Source: a bacterium
Lineage (GTDB): Bacteria; Patescibacteriota; Patescibacteriia; Buchananbacterales; UBA6539
DNA: 16,670 nucleotides
Reading direction: 5' to 3'
Assembly: GCA_023246815.1 (NCBI GenBank)
Contig: JAHFHR010000006.1
Span: forward strand, 1-16,670
Of this stretch, positions 7,273 to 14,850 are shown piece by piece (positions within the stretch are counted from its first letter, which is position 1; each line of letters starts with the position of its first letter). The translations under genes and the position numbers were made by a program. A model generated the notes under the pieces. The model had not been told where the DNA came from, searched no databases, and saw nothing but the letters and a program-made list of their open reading frames with translations.

Positions 7273-8028
7273 ATGATATTTGTTGATCTGTTTAATACAC
7301 TTTTGACTCAGCCATTGTTTAATATAATGGTCTGGTTATACGATGTTGTACCGGGTAACGATTTGGGGGTGGCCATTATTATTCTGACCATTATTATTCG
7401 AGTAGTGCTCTATCCTTTGTCGGCGCAGTCGATCAGAGGACAAAAGGCGCTTCAGGAATTACAGCCCAAAATTGAGGCCCTGAAGAAGAAATACAAGGAC
7501 GACCGTGAAGCTCAGGCCCGCGAGATGATGGCGCTTTATAAAGCTGAGAAGGTTAACCCGCTTTCTTCATGTCTGCCGCTTTTGATACAACTGCCATTTT
7601 TAATTGCGGTTTTTCATGTTTTCTCTCGGGGCTTTCACGCGGAAAACTTAAGCATGCTGTATGCCTTCGTACCCAACCCTGGCATGCTCGACCCCATCGC
7701 TTTTGGTTTTCTGGATTTGGCAGCGCCCAACACGGTGTTGGCCGTGGCCACTGGTCTCGCGCAATTTTGGCAGACTAAAATGTTGGTACACAAACGTCAG
7801 CCTAGCGTTTCAGGGTCCAAAGATGAAAACATGATGGCAATGATGAACAAGCAGATGCTCTATGTGATGCCAGTAGTTACTACCGTGATTAGTATTAGCT
7901 TGCCCTCTGGCTTGGTACTGTATTGGTTCTTAACTACTATTCTGACCTTACTTCAGCAGCAGCTCATGTTTAAAAAACCGGCTGCCCAAAGCGTTGTGAC
8001 CGCCACTACTCATGAAGATGTTAAGTGA
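7273..8028 (+). CDS. yidC: Membrane protein insertase YidC/Oxa1 family
   Basis: This 251-residue insertase places membrane proteins into the inner membrane, alone or with SecYEG. Hydrophobic segments lie near residues 13-26, 31-49, 97-117, about 150-167 and 195-230. Arg43 sits in the IIIRVVLYPLS segment, where the family's hydrophilic groove arginine is found. A charged cytoplasmic hairpin follows (about 55-90), then the NPLSSCLPLLIQLPFLIAVF block, seen here from about residue 97. It lacks the large periplasmic domain of proteobacterial YidC and shows no lipobox, so it is a minimal Oxa1-type form. It starts 5 bp after yidD and its end overlaps the next gene by 17 bp. Confidence 0.95.
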   Translation: MIFVDLFNTLLTQPLFNIMVWLYDVVPGNDLGVAIIILTIIIRVVLYPLSAQSIRGQKALQELQPKIEALKKKYKDDREAQAREMMALYKAEKVNPLSSCLPLLIQLPFLIAVFHVFSRGFHAENLSMLYAFVPNPGMLDPIAFGFLDLAAPNTVLAVATGLAQFWQTKMLVHKRQPSVSGSKDENMMAMMNKQMLYVMPVVTTVISISLPSGLVLYWFLTTILTLLQQQLMFKKPAAQSVVTATTHEDVK

Positions 8029-8293
8029 AGAATTGAGCAACTTACCTGTGTATACTCAAAGCGGAGAGCATTTGGGTAAAGTGGCGTCATTTGATTTTGA
8101 CGTTGATATGCACATCATTGAACACTACTACATTAAGACCGGGCTTATTAAGGGGTTGGGGAACGAGCAGCTGGTGGTCCATCAATCACAAGTTATTTCA
8201 GTCAGTAAAGAAAAGATGGTAGTTGAGGATAATATCGTTAAAGAGCGCTCAATGGCTAAAGGGTTTGGGCTGGTTAGTCCGGCCACAGAGTAG
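8012..8293 (+). CDS. PRC-barrel domain protein
   Basis: This 93-residue protein has a PRC-barrel-like pattern: LSNLPVYTQSGEHLGKVASFDFD, seen as its first strands at residues 7-29, then further strands to about residue 75. The family is a small beta-barrel found in RimM, photosynthetic reaction centres and many stand-alone proteins, so a precise role cannot be given. It starts inside the end of yidC (17-bp overlap; a second ATG at 8018 is equally possible), which implies coupled expression with the insertase. In many bacteria this slot holds the RNA-binding protein Jag, but no KH or R3H motif is present. A strong terminator follows, ending the rpmH operon. Confidence 0.8.
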   Translation: MKMLSEELSNLPVYTQSGEHLGKVASFDFDVDMHIIEHYYIKTGLIKGLGNEQLVVHQSQVISVSKEKMVVEDNIVKERSMAKGFGLVSPATE

Positions 8294-8314
8294 CTTGTAA
8301 ATTATTTGGAAATT

Positions 8315-8341
8315 AAAAAACTCCGCTTGGCGGAGTTTTTT
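8315..8341. terminator. Strong bidirectional terminator after the rpmH-yidC operon
   Basis: AAAAAACTCCG (8315-8325) and CGGAGTTTTTT (8331-8341) form an 11-bp perfect stem with loop CTTGG. The A and T runs on each side let it act for the plus-strand operon and for the minus-strand membrane protein gene that ends at 8396. Confidence 0.92.
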
Positions 8342-8395
8342 GGTAGAGATGATCGAAACGAGGGGCAAACAGTCGATATTTTTAGAAATGGTAAG

Positions 8396-9337
8396 TTATA
8401 AATAAAAATTTATTAATTTTACAATCAATAAAAAATAAAAATATATGATAGCGGCTCCGACAATAAGATGAAAGCCAAATTTCAGATAACCTAATGTACC
8501 AGAGCCCATATATGAGAAAGCCGCCACTTCTTCGTTATTGAGTATTTTATTAACTGTATCTTCAATTTTTTTGGTGCTGTAAAAACCGCCAGTCAAAAGG
8601 TTAGCTTTAACGGATCTTTTTTTACCCACCCTCACTACCGTGCCAATTCCACCCTCCTCACCGGAGAAAAAAGCACCTATTAAATCGGTATCATATATTA
8701 AAATTTTGTTGCTACTGTAAACCCCCTCTAGCACATTCTTTTTCATCCCGTGAGGGCCATACTGAAGTTTAGTATACTCAACGTTCATCTTTAAAGCCAA
8801 ACCTTCCAAGTTTCTAGGTCTAAATACAGTGAAGTAGATGGAAGGCAAAACTAGAAAAGTAGTAAAGCAAACGAAGGTAAAAATTGAAATTTTAAAATAA
8901 TCTGAAAATGAGTTGGTACCTATTGAAAGTATACTAAAAAAACCTATTGTGAAAATAATAACAAGAGCGGACAATCTCATGAACTTATCGTAGGAGTCAC
9001 TTTTTTTCTTCAACTTTTTATATTTTTGATCTTGATTATAACTTTCGGCGATTTCTTTTAAACTCTCTTTTTCGCTAAAAAATCTACGGGTTGCTTCTTG
9101 AGCACTTTCAAAGTTTACTTTTTTACTTAGGTTATAATCTGGGATATCTAGAAGAAGTCTGTCGGGTTTAAATTTAATAAATTGCAGTATATCCCCCTGC
9201 TCGTTAATAAAACTGATAAAATTGGGTGAATATACACTTTTGTCTGGTAAAGCCTCCAATTCAAGCAAGGCAGCATTCAAGTCTAAAGGTTCGGGTATCT
9301 TTATGTATGTTTTACTATCATTTTTAGAAAATTTCAT
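8396..9337 (-). CDS. Unrecognised membrane protein with three predicted membrane segments
   Basis: No family is recognised. From the ATG at 9335-9337 it has 313 residues. A soluble N-terminal part (1-118) contains the hydrophobic strand-like SFINEQGDILQFIKF and a lysine-rich stretch (about 101-116). Two membrane segments follow (about 121-139 and 149-171), then a soluble region (about 175-280) with YSSNKILIYDTD and a glycine-rich turn, and a C-terminal membrane segment (about 287-311). An ATG at 9386-9388 would add 17 residues but overlaps the upstream gene by 26 bp; the shorter start is preferred, not proven. It is clearly richer in A+T, lysine, phenylalanine and isoleucine than its neighbours, a possible sign of transfer. 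It is last in the bactofilin operon. Confidence 0.75.
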   Translation of the reverse strand: MKFSKNDSKTYIKIPEPLDLNAALLELEALPDKSVYSPNFISFINEQGDILQFIKFKPDRLLLDIPDYNLSKKVNFESAQEATRRFFSEKESLKEIAESYNQDQKYKKLKKKSDSYDKFMRLSALVIIFTIGFFSILSIGTNSFSDYFKISIFTFVCFTTFLVLPSIYFTVFRPRNLEGLALKMNVEYTKLQYGPHGMKKNVLEGVYSSNKILIYDTDLIGAFFSGEEGGIGTVVRVGKKRSVKANLLTGGFYSTKKIEDTVNKILNNEEVAAFSYMGSGTLGYLKFGFHLIVGAAIIYFYFLLIVKLINFYL

Positions 9338-9362
9338 ATATATTTTTTGGATGGGGGTCTTT

Positions 9363-10118
9363 TTAAAAAATGCGATCTTTGCCAACAATTACTTTGAGTT
9401 TGTCCGGCACGATCTCAATGGTTACCGGAGTTTTGAGCACCTTTTGTCCGTCGGTGTGGATGGAAACTGAATTTTTACTTCTGATAGCTACTTTGCGAAA
9501 CGGAATCAAGCTGCTTGAACTGGCTGGCTGTTTGCGAAACATCCAGCGGCTACTCTGGAATGGTTGGATGAAGAGTTCCAGTAGCCCGTCCTTGGGGTTA
9601 AATATCCCGCCACCAACCCCAGCGGTTGCTGGTTTGAGGTTGTAGATACCAACCTGGTCCTGCATTTGCGGTCGAACGCGAAATTTATTTTCACATTCAA
9701 TGGTAACGTCTCCCTGTTCAATCGTGATGCCTGATAGGAAGTAGGTGTCATTGGCCTTGCCGAGGTCAACGCGCTCTATTTTTCGGGCGGCAATAACGCC
9801 ATAGGCTTCTTCTGGTGAGGACACCCCCAGCATTTGAGCGATGGTGTTGTCTGGGCCAATCGGAATCACCCCGACGGTCACATCATATGCTGCGGCGAAG
9901 TTAATGATGTGGCTGAACGTTTTGTCATTGCCAACAACGATAATTGTTTTAACGCCGCCTTTGGTTTCATCACGAAGTAGTTCCGCAACATTGCGGAGCG
10001 GTGAGAGCCGGAAGATTTTGCCTCCAATACCTAGATCGGTTACGCGTGTTTCAATTTTAGCCAAGAGATTGGCGTAGCGCTTGTGGTTTAAAAATGAATC
10101 GTAAATGTAGAGGTACAT
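9363..10118 (-). CDS. Diacylglycerol/lipid kinase-like protein with altered nucleotide motif
   Basis: This 251-residue protein follows the layout of the YegS/DgkB lipid kinase family, which phosphorylates diacylglycerol or related lipids at the membrane. The N-terminal half has the TIIVVGNDKTFSHIIN segment (58-73), where the family reads GGDGT; here it is GNDKT (63-67), keeping the Asp and Thr but replacing two glycines. The later GTGNDFA-like turn reads GPDNTIAQ (88-95). The C-terminal beta domain is recognisable, ending TDGQKVLKTPVTIEIVPDK (222-240), where DGE is more usual. Either a divergent kinase or a non-catalytic lipid or nucleotide binder is possible. It lies 24 bp after the bactofilin gene on the same strand. 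Confidence 0.72.
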   Translation of the reverse strand: MYLYIYDSFLNHKRYANLLAKIETRVTDLGIGGKIFRLSPLRNVAELLRDETKGGVKTIIVVGNDKTFSHIINFAAAYDVTVGVIPIGPDNTIAQMLGVSSPEEAYGVIAARKIERVDLGKANDTYFLSGITIEQGDVTIECENKFRVRPQMQDQVGIYNLKPATAGVGGGIFNPKDGLLELFIQPFQSSRWMFRKQPASSSSLIPFRKVAIRSKNSVSIHTDGQKVLKTPVTIEIVPDKLKVIVGKDRIF

Positions 10119-10142
10119 GGATATACGTTGGATTGACCGTGA

Positions 10143-10583
10143 TTAACTTACTAATGGAGTTTCAAGTGGCCCGTCTTTTTCATCTTTTAACTTGGCGTGT
10201 CGATCGTCAATTTTTTCCATTTTGGATTTTTTGACGTCACCGACTTGGCAGCGGCCGTGCAGTACCGCACCCGACTCTATTGATATCGTTTGTGTTTTGA
10301 CGTCGCCGAAGATTTTGGCGGTGCTGGTGAGCTCAAGATTATCTTTGATTTTGAGGCTGCCCTGTATCTCTCCGGCAATCACCGCATTGGCGGCGCTGAT
10401 GTTTGCAAAGATTTTAGCCTGTGCTCCAACCTGGAGATTTTTTTCAGTTTTAATACTGCCTGAAATACTACCCTCAACAATAATGTCGCCATTGGCGACA
10501 AAGTTACCGTCCACTTGTACCGATGGGCCAATGATTGTTGCGACTTCGTCCGTTCGGTTATGTTCTTGTTTAAACATACTCAT
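10143..10583 (-). CDS. Bactofilin family polymer-forming protein
   Basis: This 146-residue protein has the bactofilin core: IIGPSVQVDGNFVANGDIIV leads into repeated short beta strands with GSISGSI, GEIQGSL and IFGDV turns (about 17-115). This is the right-handed beta-helix that polymerises into membrane-associated filaments without nucleotide. Flanking tails are polar: about 15 residues at the N-terminus and a charged C-terminal tail (116-146). Bactofilins scaffold cell-wall enzymes and shape in several bacteria. Two ATGs (10583 and 10577) are possible starts. A consensus-like promoter lies just upstream. It heads a probable operon with the lipid-kinase-like and membrane protein genes, so an envelope role is likely for the whole unit. 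Confidence 0.9.
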   Translation of the reverse strand: MSMFKQEHNRTDEVATIIGPSVQVDGNFVANGDIIVEGSISGSIKTEKNLQVGAQAKIFANISAANAVIAGEIQGSLKIKDNLELTSTAKIFGDVKTQTISIESGAVLHGRCQVGDVKKSKMEKIDDRHAKLKDEKDGPLETPLVS

Positions 10584-10612
10584 TATCTACATTTAGGAAT
10601 TACCACCCGTTT

Positions 10613-10641
10613 ATTGTAGGGAGTTTAGGGCTGACTGTCAA
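10613..10641 (-). promoter_or_regulatory. Bactofilin operon promoter
   Basis: On the minus strand TTGACA (10641-10636), a 17-bp spacer and TACAAT (10618-10613) form a near-perfect sigma-70-type promoter. The implied leader is about 23 bases. Confidence 0.85.
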
Positions 10642-10665
10642 TTTTGGCGCTAACTGTACGAGGGC

Positions 10666-10694
10666 TTGATTTTTTAGAGACTTTTTGTTATGCT
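10666..10694 (+). promoter_or_regulatory. rpsT promoter with extended -10
   Basis: TTGATT (10666-10671), a 17-bp spacer and TATGCT (10689-10694), preceded by TGT as an extended -10, lie about 100 bases before rpsT. It implies a transcribed leader of about 98 bases that contains two hairpins. Confidence 0.65.
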
Positions 10695-10706
10695 CTCAAA
10701 GTCCTT

Positions 10707-10766
10707 GCCAGAGGCGGGCCCGCCTTTGGCGGAAAAAGCCACATCTTAAACTACATTTTAGTTTGA
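10707..10766 (+). promoter_or_regulatory. Structured 5' leader of rpsT with two hairpins
   Basis: GCCAGAGGCG (10707-10716) pairs with CGCCTTTGGC (10721-10730) around GGCC, with one G-U pair. TTAAACTA (10746-10753) pairs with TAGTTTGA (10759-10766), also with one G-U pair. Neither has a T run, so neither is a simple terminator. S20 synthesis is autogenously controlled in E. coli; a regulatory leader here is an inference. Confidence 0.5.
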
Positions 10767-10799
10767 GGGTTAATTTCTGAAGATTTTATTTTTTAATCT

Positions 10800-11069
10800 A
10801 TGCCCGTAAAAAAAGCAGCATTTAAGGCACTGCGCCAGTCAACGAAGCGCGCCGCTCATAATCGTAAGATCAAGAGTGACATTGCCGCGTTGGTGCGCAA
10901 GGTGCGTAAATCAATTGAAGTCAAAGATAGTGCCGCGGCGCAGCAGTGGCTGTTGCAGGCGGTAAAAAAGTTTGACAAGGCGTCTCAAAAAGGCCTTATC
11001 AAAAAAAATACTGCCGCTCGAAAAAAGTCACGATTGTCCAAGGCAGTGGCGGCTATCGCTAAAAAGTAG
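10800..11069 (+). CDS. rpsT: Ribosomal protein bS20
   Basis: This 89-residue, lysine- and alanine-rich protein of the small subunit binds 16S rRNA early in assembly. It shows the family pattern: KALRQSTKRAAHNRKIKSDI (residues 9-28), a central helix, and the ending KKNTAARKKSRLSKAVA. The length is normal. The ATG at 10800 is the first in frame and gives the expected N-terminus. No Shine-Dalgarno sequence precedes it; the upstream bases are T-rich. Its last 11 bases overlap the 3' end of the convergent holA gene, so no terminator lies between them. Confidence 0.95.
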   Translation: MPVKKAAFKALRQSTKRAAHNRKIKSDIAALVRKVRKSIEVKDSAAAQQWLLQAVKKFDKASQKGLIKKNTAARKKSRLSKAVAAIAKK

Positions 11070-12033
11070 CTTGGTTACTACTGGTAACGGTGAATACGTC
11101 AAGCAGCGCGTGAGCGTCTGCTTGACTTGTTTTAAAGCGACGATCAAGGATGATTAAGTGCTCGTACATCGTTTTGAGCTGGGCACCACTATGACGCTTG
11201 CCTGCGGCGAGCGCTTTTTTGACTACAAACGGATGGAGCTTCAGCTGAGCGGCAATGCGTCCTGAATCGTAGGCTTCACCGTTGGTTTCGGTAAAACTTT
11301 TTACCAATAGTAGTGTTTTGAATTGCCAGATTATTTTTGAGAGTAGCTCAACCGGCGTTGTCCCAAGGCTGAGTTGGTCGCGGATCAGCCCAAGCGCCAG
11401 GGCAGTCTGTTGTTGCGCTAGAGCGTCGGTTAGTTTGAAAATATCATCCTCGCGGGTGCTCTCGGTCAGTAGGTGGACATCGGTACTGCTAATGGCGCGG
11501 TCTTTTGCAGCGGCCAGTAGTTTGTCAATCTCATTATGCGCTTGCCAGAGGTTATTTCCAATGAGTCGAGCCAGTAGCTGAGCGGCAGCTGTGTCAATGT
11601 TTCCTCCCCGGTTGGCTACCTCAACGGTGATAAAACGTCGGACTTCATGTTCAGCTAAGAGCTGAAATTCCTGCGCCAATTTTTCGCCAGCCAACCGTTT
11701 GCGCAGCGAGTTGGTTTTTTTGGTGCTGACGTCCTGCTCCCAAAAAACAACAATAGTGTCACCGGCTTTTGCGCTGAGTAACTCGCCCACCTCTTGATGA
11801 ATTTTTTTGCCACGGTTTTTGCCGATCAGTTCTTCAACGATCACCAAACGTTTTTTGGCCATAAACGGTGAAGCGGTGAGCGCCTCTTGTAAAGCCGGCA
11901 CCTCTAATTTTTCACCAGCTAGTTTGTTGACGTTGAGTCCTGATGGGTCAACTTGAGCTTTGAATTTTGAGATAATTTCCGCGAGTTTACGACGCGAGCG
12001 AAAGGTATCTGGGCCGTGGAGGAAGATAATCAT
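11059..12033 (-). CDS. holA: DNA polymerase III subunit delta
   Basis: This 324-residue clamp-loader subunit opens the beta ring so that it can be placed on primed DNA. The N-terminus (MIIFLHGPDTFRSRRKL), the middle LIGNNLWQAHNEIDKLLA segment and the DDIFKLTDALAQQ block (about residues 196-208) are typical of HolA, as is the final helical collar domain (about 210-324). Like other delta subunits it shows no Walker A motif. It lies downstream of polA on the same strand but has its own likely promoter, and overlaps rpsT tail-to-tail by 11 bp. Confidence 0.92.
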   Translation of the reverse strand: MIIFLHGPDTFRSRRKLAEIISKFKAQVDPSGLNVNKLAGEKLEVPALQEALTASPFMAKKRLVIVEELIGKNRGKKIHQEVGELLSAKAGDTIVVFWEQDVSTKKTNSLRKRLAGEKLAQEFQLLAEHEVRRFITVEVANRGGNIDTAAAQLLARLIGNNLWQAHNEIDKLLAAAKDRAISSTDVHLLTESTREDDIFKLTDALAQQQTALALGLIRDQLSLGTTPVELLSKIIWQFKTLLLVKSFTETNGEAYDSGRIAAQLKLHPFVVKKALAAGKRHSGAQLKTMYEHLIILDRRFKTSQADAHALLDVFTVTSSNQATF

Positions 12034-12042
12034 AGTGGAAGC

Positions 12043-12071
12043 ATTATAAGCCGGTAGAGCTGGTAAGTAAA
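12043..12071 (-). promoter_or_regulatory. holA promoter, near-leaderless
   Basis: The minus strand has TTTACT (12071-12066), a 17-bp spacer and a perfect TATAAT (12048-12043). Only 9 bases separate the -10 from the holA ATG, so the leader would be at most a few bases. The -35 lies within one arm of the inverted repeat at the end of polA. Confidence 0.7.
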
Positions 12072-12103
12072 GTAAGCCAGTAGGATTTACAGCTTACTTT
12101 ACT
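12066..12103. repeat. Perfect 12-bp inverted repeat across the polA stop codon
   Basis: AGTAAAGTAAGC (12066-12077) is mirrored by GCTTACTTTACT (12092-12103) around a 14-base loop. The second arm contains the last codons and stop of polA. No T run follows on the minus strand, so it is not a standard terminator, though it could stabilise the polA mRNA end. Confidence 0.7.
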
Positions 12104-14829
12104 GCCTTAAGCTCCCCCCAACTGTCCCCCACAGCAACATCAGCCTCAATGGGTGCGCGGAGTTTGTAGACGTTTTCCATTTCTTCTTTAACAAACCGTG
12201 CCACCTTTTCAACATCAGCAACGGGCACTTCAAAAACCAGTTCGTCATGTACTTGCAGCGTCATTCGTGCCTGTTTGGAAATGCCGGGTAATTTTTTGTG
12301 AATTTCAATCATCGCTAGTTTAAGCAGGTCAGCGGCGGTTCCCTGAATTGGGTGGTTGATGGCGGCACGTTCCGCACCGGCACGAACTTGTTGAATACCA
12401 GAATTGATCTCCGGTAGATAGCGTCGTCGGCCAAAGAGCGTTTCAACGTAACCAGTTTTGGCCGCCAGTTTTTTAGTGTCGTCTAGGTAGGTTCGGATTT
12501 GTGGATGCGCGGTAAAGTAGGCGTCAATAAAGGCACTGGCGTCACTACGCGAAATGTTGGCACTTTGCGCTAAGCCAACTGAGCCCTGACCGTAAATGAT
12601 GCCAAAATTAACAGCCTTAGCGGCGTAGCGCATTGGTTTGGTGACGTTATCAACGCTGACACCATGAATTTCGGCGGCCGTGCGGGTATGAATGTCTTCC
12701 TTTTTTTTGAAAGATGCCAACATGCTGGTGTCGTTGGCAAGTGAGGCGATGATCCGCAGCTCAATTTGTGAGTAGTCGGCGGACAAGAGCTTAAAGCCAC
12801 GTGGCGCAATAAATGCTTTGCGGATTTGTTGGCCAACTTCTGTGCGTACGGGAATGTTTTGGAGATTTGGCTCGGTTGAGGACAGTCGGCCAGTAGCGGC
12901 AATAGTTTGGTTAAAACTGGTGTGGATGCGACCATTTAGATCAACCAATTTTGGCAGCGCTTCAATGTAGGTTGATGACAGCTTGGCCAGTTCGCGATAG
13001 CGCATGATGTGCGGAATAATTTCATGTGCGCCCTGTAATTTTTCTAGCTCTGAAGCGGCGGTAGAGATGCCAGTTTTGGTTTTAGCCAAGCCTTCAGTTG
13101 AGACATGGAGTTTTCCAAACAGCACCTCTTTGAGCTGCAGTGGCGATGCAATGTTAAAGTCTGTTCCGGCCAACGTATGAATTTTGGTTTCAAGGGTTTT
13201 GATTTCTTTGGTAACGGTACCGCCCAGATTTTTCAAAAAAGCAGTATCAAGCAATACGCCATGGCGTTCCATGTCGGCAAGCACTGGTATCAATGGCAAC
13301 TCTATTTTTTCCAACAGTCCTAGATTATTGCTTTTTTTAAGTTGCGCAGTGAGCGGCGCCACCAGTCGTAAGGTGTAGTCAGCATCTTCACAGGCATAGT
13401 CACTGACGCGCTGCAAATCAACTTCGGCAAGCGTTATTTGCTGTTTACCCGTGCTAATCAGATCAGTGATCGGCTGCATCTGGTAGCCGAGTTCGGTGAA
13501 CACTAGCCCATCTAGGTTGTGTTGACGCGAGCCGGGGTTGGCCAGGTACGAGGCGATCATACTATCAAAGGTAACGCCTGCCAGCTTGATGCCAGTTGTT
13601 TCTAATACTTCAAGGTCAAATTTAATGTTGTGTCCGGTTTTTTTAATACGGGGGTCTTCCAGCATTGGCTTCACTTTTTTCAACCAGGCAGCTTGAGCCG
13701 GTAGATAGTAAGCTTCGTCTTCGCGCCAAGAAAAACTAATGCCCAAGATTTTGTCATTGAAGGGGTCAAGACCTTCGGTTTCAGTGTCCACAGCAATGAA
13801 TTTTTGTTTTTTGAGCGTGTTTAAGAAGTCATCAAAATTTTTATCGGTAATGAGGTGATAGTCTGGGTGCATTGCGCCTACTGATTTTTTTTCAACCGTA
13901 TCACCAAAAGCAAAGCTACCCTGTCCTGGCAGGATTCCCCGCTGTAGTTCTTTGGGCAGCTTGTTGATTAACGATTTAAACTCCAATGCTTGCAGTAATG
14001 GCACTACCTTGCCAATATCGTAGCCATCAACTTTGGCGTCGGCCAGCTTGAAGTTGATTTTTACTTTGTCGTCCATGGTTGCCAGTTTTTTTGAGAGCAA
14101 CGCTTCCTTTTTGTGTTCCTTTAAAAGCAGGCGGTAACGTTCCTTGATCTTTGGCGACTCAAGATTTTTGTAGAGGTTATCTACGGTTTCAAAATCTTTG
14201 AGTAAGGTGATCGCCCCTTTTTCGCCGATGCCGGCAACGCCTGGAATATTGTCTGAGGGGTCGCCGCGCAAGGCTTTGTAGTCCACCATTTGTTCAGGGG
14301 TCAGCCCGTCAAAGCGACGGATAACTTCGGCCACCGTGTAGGTCATGGTGTCGGTCATGCCGCCACGCATCGTGTACACTTCAGTGTTGTCATCAACCAG
14401 CTGCAGCGTATCAAGATCGCCGGTAACAATGATTGATCTTATTTTTTTAACAGCCTTATCGCGAACCACGGTGGCAATTATGTCATCTCCTTCAAAACCT
14501 TGTTTTTCATAAATCGGAATATTGAATGCCTTGAGTACATCTTTAATAATTGGAAATTGTTGGTAGAGTTCGTCAGCTTGTTTTTTGCGCGTGGCTTTGT
14601 AGCCATCATACATTTCGTGGCGAAACGTCGGTCCGGGTAAATCAAAAGCAACTGCCAGATAGTCAGGCTTGATGTCTTTGAGCACCTTAAGTAGTACCAA
14701 GGTAAAGCCATAGACAGCATTGACGATTTGGCCGTCTTTGGTGGACATGGTTGGCGGCAAGGCGTGGAAGGCGCGGTGTACCAAAGCGTTCCCATCAATA
14801 ATTACTAGCTTTTCTTGTGATTTTGCCAT
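12094..14829 (-). CDS. polA: DNA polymerase I with all three activities
   Basis: This 911-residue enzyme removes RNA primers and fills gaps in replication and repair. The 5'-nuclease domain (1-about 300) has Asp12, Asp63, the EGDD cluster (113-116), VTGDLD (135-140) and GDPSDNIPG (189-197). The 3'-5' exonuclease is intact: Asp348 and Glu350 in DTE, NIKFD (Asp405) and YACED (Tyr478, Asp482), so proofreading is expected. The polymerase has motif A DYSQIELR (685-692), motif B from Arg734 through Lys738 and Phe742 to Tyr746, and motif C VHDE (860-863). The ATG at 14827-14829 is chosen because it gives the canonical MAKSQEKLVIIDGNALVHR-like start and sits 6 bases after a TATAAT. A more upstream ATG at 14961 would read through a terminator. 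Confidence 0.97.
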   Translation of the reverse strand: MAKSQEKLVIIDGNALVHRAFHALPPTMSTKDGQIVNAVYGFTLVLLKVLKDIKPDYLAVAFDLPGPTFRHEMYDGYKATRKKQADELYQQFPIIKDVLKAFNIPIYEKQGFEGDDIIATVVRDKAVKKIRSIIVTGDLDTLQLVDDNTEVYTMRGGMTDTMTYTVAEVIRRFDGLTPEQMVDYKALRGDPSDNIPGVAGIGEKGAITLLKDFETVDNLYKNLESPKIKERYRLLLKEHKKEALLSKKLATMDDKVKINFKLADAKVDGYDIGKVVPLLQALEFKSLINKLPKELQRGILPGQGSFAFGDTVEKKSVGAMHPDYHLITDKNFDDFLNTLKKQKFIAVDTETEGLDPFNDKILGISFSWREDEAYYLPAQAAWLKKVKPMLEDPRIKKTGHNIKFDLEVLETTGIKLAGVTFDSMIASYLANPGSRQHNLDGLVFTELGYQMQPITDLISTGKQQITLAEVDLQRVSDYACEDADYTLRLVAPLTAQLKKSNNLGLLEKIELPLIPVLADMERHGVLLDTAFLKNLGGTVTKEIKTLETKIHTLAGTDFNIASPLQLKEVLFGKLHVSTEGLAKTKTGISTAASELEKLQGAHEIIPHIMRYRELAKLSSTYIEALPKLVDLNGRIHTSFNQTIAATGRLSSTEPNLQNIPVRTEVGQQIRKAFIAPRGFKLLSADYSQIELRIIASLANDTSMLASFKKKEDIHTRTAAEIHGVSVDNVTKPMRYAAKAVNFGIIYGQGSVGLAQSANISRSDASAFIDAYFTAHPQIRTYLDDTKKLAAKTGYVETLFGRRRYLPEINSGIQQVRAGAERAAINHPIQGTAADLLKLAMIEIHKKLPGISKQARMTLQVHDELVFEVPVADVEKVARFVKEEMENVYKLRAPIEADVAVGDSWGELKAVK

Positions 14830-14835
14830 GAGGGC

Positions 14836-14844
14836 ATTATAACA
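14836..14844 (-). promoter_or_regulatory. polA leaderless promoter (extended -10)
   Basis: The minus strand reads TGT-TATAAT, a perfect -10 with the TGn extension, only 6 bases before the polA ATG. Transcription would begin at or next to the start codon. No clear -35 is seen. Confidence 0.75.
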
Positions 14845-14850
14845 TTTAAT

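Noticed and set aside
9338..9388. Longer start for the orphan membrane protein
   Set aside because: It overlaps the 3' end of the upstream gene by 26 bp and adds only a lysine-rich stretch. Kept as a possibility, but the ATG at 9337 is preferred.
11059..11069. rpsT-holA tail-to-tail overlap as an antisense regulatory device
   Set aside because: An 11-bp convergent overlap is common in compact genomes and no further signal supports regulation.
12570..12935. 121-codon minus-strand frame inside polA
   Set aside because: It is an alternative frame wholly within the conserved polymerase domain, with no domain or start signal of its own.
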